Positions 11,901-20,900 of a stretch of 64,000 bases of DNA are shown in pieces (the first letter of the stretch is position 1; every line of letters begins with the position of its first letter). The notes beneath the pieces were generated by a model. It was not told the DNA's origin. It ran no database searches and saw nothing but the letters and a program-made list of their open reading frames with translations. Source of the stretch: Zoroaster sp. YZ-2022 (taxonomy: Eukaryota; Echinodermata; Asteroidea; Forcipulatida; Zoroasteridae); NCBI GenBank assembly GCA_029582265.1, contig CM055837.1, forward strand, positions 8,383,926-8,447,925, given 5' to 3'. Position numbers and translations under genes: made by a program.

Positions 11901-14900
11901 TGCTGGTCTAGCAAACGACAAAATACTGCAAAATGTACCTTACATCCCCCAGCTATTGTCTGTCAATGGTACAACCACACCGAATAATAGTTAGCCATGT
12001 TTTTACTCCCGTTTTTGTGTTTCGTTTTCAGACAACTAACGCAACTACGTAGATGGTTGCGATTACAAACTACGAAGTAACGTACATGTGAACGATGATC
12101 AGCAACTAGACCGAGATGCAACGTGCGTGCGTATTTGCGAACTCGTCTATGCACACACATGTAGACGTGCCCCTTTTTTTGCAATATCCACTTAAATAAG
12201 CGACCAGAGTCTTGCATACAACTTACTTGGTGTGACGTTGATGATAATATCAGATATTTCTGTCTGATGTGCTGTAATTTAAAAAGATTCATGAAATTAT
12301 TTCTCGACTGATTTTTTTTTACATGTACTTCCTGTTAGAAATTTCCCATTTAGCGATGAATTCTCCTGATGAAATGAGCAGAAACTTTCACAGGTTGGTT
12401 TCTGACCGAGATGATTCCGACAAAAGTATGGATGCATTTACAGACATTTTAACCAAAAGTAACTAAATGGCTTAAATGGAGATTGCGGTGAAGAAAATAA
12501 TTTTTGGAGACTGATAAATGTCATTACAACCCTCTGTTAATCCTCCTACTACTAAAAGGGTCAAAATCAGTCAGAATGTTGATATACTTGCCAAGGTATA
12601 TCTTGTGCACTTAAAAAGTCAAGCACTGTCAAACCTTACATGTGGTTAAGTACATTTACAGGTGAAAATGAGTCGACCGTTTTTGACTGGTAAAAGCATC
12701 GTCTGGTGTGGTCAAAATGACAGTAAAAACCAGTCAAAAATTCCCCCGTGTGCACATTTAGGTCTAACAGTGAAAACAGGCAGTTGACTGGTTTTGACCA
12801 CTATAGCTACTTGCCACTAAAGTACAGCTGTAGTAGGAGGGTTAATCCTCTCTCAAAGGGAAAATGTATGCAGGCTAACAATTATGTTAAAATGTTACAT
12901 GTATGCAGGCTAACAATTATGTACACACACATGCAGACATACATGTGTGGACAAATAGTATAACATACATGTAAGTTGACATGGTGGAAATGAAAGAAAC
13001 ATGTACATACATGTACATGAAATTTTGTTCATAAATATTACATTTTTATTCCATTAACCCTCCTATGTACAGTGCATTTGCCATAGAATTGTGACCTTTC
13101 AAAACCTTTCAAGTTTGCTGTACTGAAGGGTTTTGAAAGGTGAGAAAACTGTCTGACAAAAGGGACCTATGAAAGGTTTCGAAAGGTGTAACAACTCTCT
13201 GAACAAACTGGTGTTGAAATGTTTCAATACCTTTCAAAGAGTATTGAAAGGTGTGGTTGTTCAGTAGCAACAAATTCTGGAGGGTTTTAAAGGGTTCATA
13301 ATTATTGATAGCCATTTTGGCCCGTAAGCAGATTTTGAAAGGTCAAACCATAGGAGGGTTAAAGTTATTGATTTATAAGTAGATGTGACCAGGCCTTGTT
13401 GCCCTTAACAAACCTTCCAATTTTTTGCGCATAACCAAATTAACTACAAGGAATGGAATTGGTAAAATTTAAATGTAAAATGTAAAACGTACCTGGTTTA
13501 AAGCTCTTAATGGCATCAAACTTCACTTAATTTTGTCTAAAATACTGGAATTTTATTTGCCAACACGGCAGCAATTGAGCTGTACACTCCCCAGGGAGGT
13601 GAGATGGTTTTCAGGAATGATTTATGAGCCCGATGCACAGGCGGTATCAAGGTCGATGTGTAATAATAATAATAATGTGTGGACTTATATAGCGCACGTA
13701 TCCACCAACTAAGTGGTGCTCAAGGCGCATTATATTATTACCCCTGCTCATAAGGCTCATAAATCATTCCTGAAACCATCTCAGCTCCCTGGGGAGTATA
13801 CAGCTCAATTGCTGCCATTACAGCGCATATAGGGCTAATCAACCAACTCTGCCCTCACAGGTACCCATTTAACCCCTGAGTGGAGAGAAGCAATTATGGT
13901 TAAGTGTCTTGCTCAAGGACACAAGTGTCACGGCCGGGATTCGAACCCACATTCTGCTGCTAACACCAGAACTTGAGTAGCTAGACCGCTCGGCCACGAC
14001 ACTCCACTACATGTGTGTGTGCGCTATGAACGAACACATTACTATCATTATTAAGTGCAACTATTGCCAATAACGTGCAAAGGAAAGAGTACTCTTTCCT
14101 CAAAATAAGCTTTCACAGGTTGCTCATTTTACGTATACCTTGATTCAAAGAGTAAGCATTCTTGTAGAAGCAGTTTTGCAAACATTACCAATGTTGTACC
14201 TTTCCTTTATCTTAACCCCCCCCCCCATTAACTTGCAACAATCATTTTAACTTTAAAGAACACATACTCTTTCAATATTTATTTAAATCATGAAGTACTA
14301 CCAATTTCCAAATGATTTACATGTAATTCCTCCCCTTGTAATGAACTTCTCCATTATGTCATGTACATGTTGTTAGCTTAAACGAGTACAACGTATACAT
14401 ACCTGTACTACTTACCAACGTTACTCAAAAGGTTATCATCGTTAAAAAATATACTCATTATAAAAAAAATTAAATACTAATTGCCGTCTGCATTTTATAG
14501 CTCTGTCTCATTGGTTTTTTTTTAAACACAACACAAGCATAGGTAAAACTTGTAGCTTTGCATGGTGAGGATGATAAGTAAGACCAATTGCGGTGACACC
14601 ATGTGGAATCTCAATTGAGTAGTAATTAGTTCTGAAAAGAACTGGAGGTACAACTCGACGTTTCGATCAGTATGCTCTGAGGACGATCAGATCCGGAGGA
14701 CGATCAGAGCATACTGATCGAAACGTCGAGTTGTACCTCCAGTTCTTTTCAGAACTAATTACTACTCAATGGAGATTCCACATGGTGTCACCGCAATTAG
14801 TCTTACTTACAACACAAGCAATTCTAAATTCTATGATTCTGTAGCAGTTCATAGGTCAGGGAACTGCACGTAATCTGATGTTGGTTCAATCCCGATCTTC

Positions 14901-17900
14901 ATATAGATTACACATTTTAGAAAATGTAGTGCATGGAAATTTCCCTTAGAGTTGTACACATGTATTTTGTTCTGACATTTTCGGGAAGCCAAAACAATTC
15001 TCAAAGATATATTTGGTATTCAACCAAATCCGTTTCTTTTCTCTGGTGATTTAACGGCGACAACAAATTAACCCTCCTAGTGTTTGACCATTTGAAACCA
15101 TTCAAAATTTCCACTTACCAAAATGCCCATTGGTTTTGTACACACATGGTGATACCACTTGAAAAGTGTCGGTAGCAAGCTTTACTACCATTCAAATCCA
15201 TTCAAATGGATTTTGAATGGTGGATACACTACACCTTCGTGTGTTTCCATAGCCGAATGGTTTCAAATGGTGAATGTACTACACAGTGGCTTATAAATCA
15301 TTCAAATGGTTTGGAATGGTGGATACACTACACCTTGGTGTGTTTCACAAAACGAATGGTTTCAAATGGTGCATCAACTTGTCTCAAAAATGGACCAGAA
15401 CTAGGAGGGTTAACAAGGAAAAGTCGCATGTTTTGAAAATTGTCACGTCAAGGTTGAATCGGGACACTCTTTTGTGTTAAGACAATCGAGTGTAACAATG
15501 CCATATATATAAGCTTGGGCGATGACACGATAATATCGAATATCGCGATATTTTTTTTTACGCGATTATGATATCGAGAACTTTTTAAATCATCGAGATA
15601 TCGGCAGATCGCGATGAAAAAAAAAATATCGCGATGAAAAATTTTTTTCGTGAAGAAAAAAATATATCGCGATTAAACAAAATCCTCGATTGTCATTTGG
15701 GCCAGAAATTCCCTGGGAAAAAACTTAGGAAGTCTTTTCAGCTTTCGTGATAAACAAAATCGAACTACTTCTGTAGTAAACCAACTGTCAAGATCACAAA
15801 GGAGCCGCCTGACAGGGTGTTGTTTAATAATCCACCGCCACTCAAAGAAATCTATTAAGACTGATTTAAGTGTTGGGATTGAGTGGGGTATTTGATCCAA
15901 CAATGTAGAGACAATGTTTACGTCTCACTGTCTATCCATGGTGGTCTGTGACTCTGGCTGGCGCACCACGGGCGAGTATATTTATATCATACATATTTAA
16001 ATATATGCAGAATATGGGCGTTGCCTTAAAAACACATAGTCATGAATTAAATCAAAGCATGGATCGGCAGCGGCTCGATCAAAGTTGGGATTAGGACACT
16101 ATTATGTTGTACCATACTGGGACTCTTTTGTCTCGTGTGACAAAACACATACACGTACTCTTGATAAACCATGTGACGTTTATTTAAAATAGTGTGACTA
16201 CAATCCACAAGTTCTGAATCATATGGTTTTATTCTCCATGGTACTATATGCAGGAATAAACCTAGTCACGTGTTTATACTATGACCCAGTCACGTGAACG
16301 CGTGAATCACGTGAACTCGGGCTGATGATTTGATAGGGACGCACGACACATTAACCGTCCCACATAATTATTATGCAAACGATTTGCCAATAGCGATGGG
16401 TGCGTTTTTGCGACCGTAACCAGAAACATGTTTGGGCTTTGGTCATTGGTTAAGCGTTTTCGCAAGTTCGGTTGTGCATACTGCGATGACATCGATATCA
16501 TGGTTCTGACCAAACATAAACCGAACTTTGTGATCGGTTACGCTTAGTTTCAAGATGGCGGATTGTAAAAAGTGTTAAAACATGATTAAGTGATTGTTCG
16601 TATACCAGTATATCTTTCAAGTTACTAGCACTCGCGAGTAAGTTCTATTTTGAGAAATGTTGATGACTGAACATGTCACAAACTGAAAACAATTGTCTGG
16701 TTACGTTCGCATTTTCGCGTAGCTGTGCCGTTTTGTTTCTGGTTAGGGTAGCGTAAACCCGCCCCATATGTTGCACTCGTGAACGGCGCAATTGCACGTG
16801 TCTCTCAGGTAAGCACTGGCAATTTATTGTGACGCTTGTAGGCGGGTACATCCCTGTCATTACCGGCTCTAAAGCACTCATGCGTGAAAAACAAAAATAA
16901 TCGCGATATTATCGAATATTGCGATATATGTTTGACAATATATCGTGGATGAAAAAAAATCGATATCGCCCAAGCCTACATATATACATGTACTTCTGCA
17001 TGTGCACATACAGAAACTCTTCTAGTAAGATACGACATTCTTGCTCTGACAAACTGCAGACTTGCAACAGGGTCCTATCTATCCATACGACAGTGTTGCA
17101 CTTTCGAATACGACTGATGTTATGCCTGTTCCATTTTTTTTTATATCGCATGTTTCTTCAATATTTGACGATGGTGACTCTAAGAAATGGTGACTCTAAG
17201 AAATGGTGACTCTAAGAAATGGTGACTAAGAAATAGTGACTCTAAAAATATGAATTGGAAACACTTTTTCCGAGCTGGAAATTATGAATGTTGTCTGTTT
17301 TTGTTTTATGCTGGAGGTACTAAGGAGGGAAAACTACAGTTTTATTCAATGTGTAAGACAAATATTGGGGGGAGGTATCTCATACATATTCATGAGTTAA
17401 ACCCAGTATTGTTTTTTTTTTTTTTTAAAGGATTGACATTCTAGTCAGTGTGCTCTGACGATCGCCAGGGTAACCATTTCTTACATGTCAAAATTTAGAT
17501 GGCAATGGTCAGTGATTGTTCTGTGTAAACACATCTCACAATCAACATGGCACCCTGCCCAAAACTAAAGATTCAAGAATATCATGGGCTTATAGTCCTT
17601 TCAAGAAGGGTGTTTTAGTTTCGTATGGAGACTTGTCTTCTTGTTCTTCTCATGGGAAAGTGGGTGTTCAGTACTTACTGTGCATGTCTCTTTCATGTTC
17701 GTACTCGATGAAAGCGTACCCTCTTGGCTTCCCAGATTTCTTGTCATGGACAACATGGATCTAGACAAATCAAACAAAAACATTTTCTAGTTTGTAAAAA
17801 AAAGTCAAGTAATAGTTGAAATATTACCGCTAACAGAACGCTGTCATCGTTTGTGACTTAGCCATTTTGTTGTCTGCTAAAAACACACGCTTAGACATTG

Positions 17901-20900
17901 TGCACAAGTGGTGGTTGGGTTGGAAATCTTTCCCAAAAGAGTAATATGAAGGATAGTACATACCATTTTGATAGGGCCATATGACTCAAATTCACGACGC
18001 AGCTTGGACTCTGAAGTGTCATAGTTCTGAAACAAAATACAAAACTCATAAAAATCAAAGCTTAAATTTTTTTGGGGAGAAGAGTATATGTGACCAGAAG
18101 TCTATTACATACACCAAGTGTGCCAATCACAAATTAACCTACTCCTTGGCATAGTACTCCAAGAACAATGGATTTGGGCCATTCATGATGTTGTTTTCCT
18201 CAGACAGCTGTACAAGGACATGTCTATGGACATGTCAAGAGCCAAGTACTGGCTCACTGTACTGGACTGAAGTAACCCCCATTCATTTGCTGGCTTATTT
18301 GTCAACTTGTGCCTCAAACTTATCATCAATTTTATTTGAAAGTGTTGACACGTTGAGCAACAGAAAACGTTTGGTGAAGAAAAGACTTGGTATTGATCTG
18401 GTATATTTGCAGACTTTTCGTTTGCAAGTGGCCAATAGACAGGTGCAAATCTCTTACTGACCGAGCGAATGTCCTGCATGTAAAAAAAGCGCAACAAATA
18501 ATGCCATAATCTCCAACACGCTACACTAGCATACATTTGTTTTGGTACATGTTTAACACATGCACACGTTGGCTTTGTTGGTTTTGTTGGTTTTTGTTTT
18601 TTTGCTGCAAGTGTAAGGGGTCTTGACGTTGCTTTGCAAATAGGGAATCGACAATAACACTCCAATTAATACTTACCACCCTCGCAATGAAAAGTGTCTT
18701 GAAGGGATCACCATTAATAAGAGAAGCGGGTTCCCCTGCACAAACAGAACATAACACAAATTACTGTTTGTATATATACTACTCAAAACAATTTAGGGAA
18801 CACCGGAATAATCTCAGTTAAAGCAAGATCATTTATTTCAGATAAACACAATGTTTCACAGAATTGATGAGAAACAACTGCACAATGAAACAAATGATAA
18901 AGGATGCATGTAGTGATTACACATTTCATGACATGACTACTGAAAGAGAGAGGGGGTTGCAAATGAAAATCCCGGTTCATGGAACATTTCAAACCTATTT
19001 GATGTTAAAAATCCGGTGTTCCCTAAATTGTTTTGAGTAGTATATATATATCCTTAACATGTCAATCGTCTCTAAAGAGGTTTTAACAATTCTGTTAAAA
19101 CCCTCATTTAACAGACGTGTAGATCTTGCCAGGCGACCACCCTTTGCATAATGCAAGTAAAAATGTCAGGGACTTTCGCACTTTGAAGAAAGTTCAACAC
19201 TATCATGAGCTTGTTCAGACAACGACCATGTAAATCCAAGTGAAAAACCCGGTGGCTCGTTCAATGGTTCAACATGATTTGTCATTAAAGTGTCTGTACA
19301 TGTAATTGGCATTCTGTGCACAAGCAAAGTCTTCCAAAAATCTGACAACACGTTTTGAAACTAGAAACCCTCCTGAAACCACCAAAATCAATCGACATGC
19401 ATTAAACAGTGATCCAGTTGTTGGATTTTGATGGAATTGGTACAGTAGCAAATGCAAAGCATCCATGGCGTGGCTATACACAGTCCTGAATCCACCAAAA
19501 AACAGCCGATGGATTCTGATGGATTTGGTACACATTGGTACAGTAGCAAATGCAAAGCACCCATGGCGTGGCTATACACAGTCCTGAACCCACCAAAAAC
19601 AGCCGATGGATTCTGATGGATTTGGTACACATGGCTACATGCTCAATTCACTGGGGTATCCAAGTACAGTACTGAATCCACCAAAATCCGAGCTGAACCA
19701 GGTGGTGGATTTTGAGCGAGTTGGGGTAGTTAGGGTTTTATGGAGACAACACCGTACCATAGAGAAGCTGAAAAACAAACACTACCATCTGTTCTTGTTA
19801 CTCCTTTCTACAAACCACATGAGAAATTTGCAAAACAGTTACGTTGCAACAAGATTTTCTGTACCTGGTGGTTACTACAGGGAAAGGTATTAGCTACCAA
19901 ACCCTGTGAAAATACCAGGAATACCAGGTGCTGTGAATTACAACATAATATTTGAATGTTTAAAGCAACAGCATCTTCTTCTGAACTGTGGAAGGAATCT
20001 TTACAACTATATTTTATAACTAATATTAAGATAAGTTAGCAAAACCAACAATTTAGAAATGTTATTCTATTGACCCGAACCACGCTCAATGCAACAAGAT
20101 GAAACAAATTGTTGCCCTCAGCTGTGTACAAAATAAGCATTGTTCTAAGCTGGTGATCTTGTTGCATTCAGTAGCCTATTGTTGCATTGTGCTCCATTCA
20201 GCAGGGTGTCTGCGAAATGCCTGTAGGGGGTCAGCGTTAAGGCACTTCCTCTGAAATGGTTGTCATTGTCAATGTCTACAATGAACCTGTAGCATGTGTG
20301 CGAATACAAATATTGAAATGCGCATGCGCGCAAACTTTCTACATGTCTGATAGCTGCCTATGTACGTGTGCATGAACGTTAGCCACCGAAGCAAAAACAA
20401 GTGGGAAATATCACCATTTTCAGGTAAAATGTTAGGCAATGAAGGGTCCAGCAACCATCGTGAGATAACACAGAAACATAAAGTGTTCTTTAAGGGCGAA
20501 AACGGGAACGGAAATGGTGGAAAAATGCATCATTTTATTCAACATATTGCATGTACGGGGGGAAATGAGGTTTTCATCGGAAGAACTCTGAGCAGTGTAT
20601 ACGAAGTTCATAGGGAAAGAATGTCATATCCGACCGCCACTTTTTAAGGGTTTTGGGGGAATTTTGTTGCAACTACTAACCAGTTAAAAAATGATTCTAT
20701 CTATTTTTAAAATCCACTTTTATGATGGTTTTCGGACTTTATTTCCCTTCTAAAACAATCCTCTCATTCAGAAAATAGAAGAATCATATTATAGTTGCCA
20801 CTGCGCATGTACAATGACCGTGTTGGTCACTAACGGGGGAGTTGACAAGATCAGACTGACATGACTGAGGAAGTCATCGTATACCAAAAATGCCTGATTT

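Larger units (their letters stand above)
6611..17678 (-). other. SNRNP70 intron 5 (11 kb), transposon-packed
   Basis: Holds a mariner MITE, four TTAA elements, a foldback MITE, two SINE pieces, an inverted-dimer element, a nested AGCTTGGG element and tandem repeats. Between them (for example 7840-9040, 9370-10300, 10770-11820, 11900-12530) I see no exon or other structure. Confidence 0.8.
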
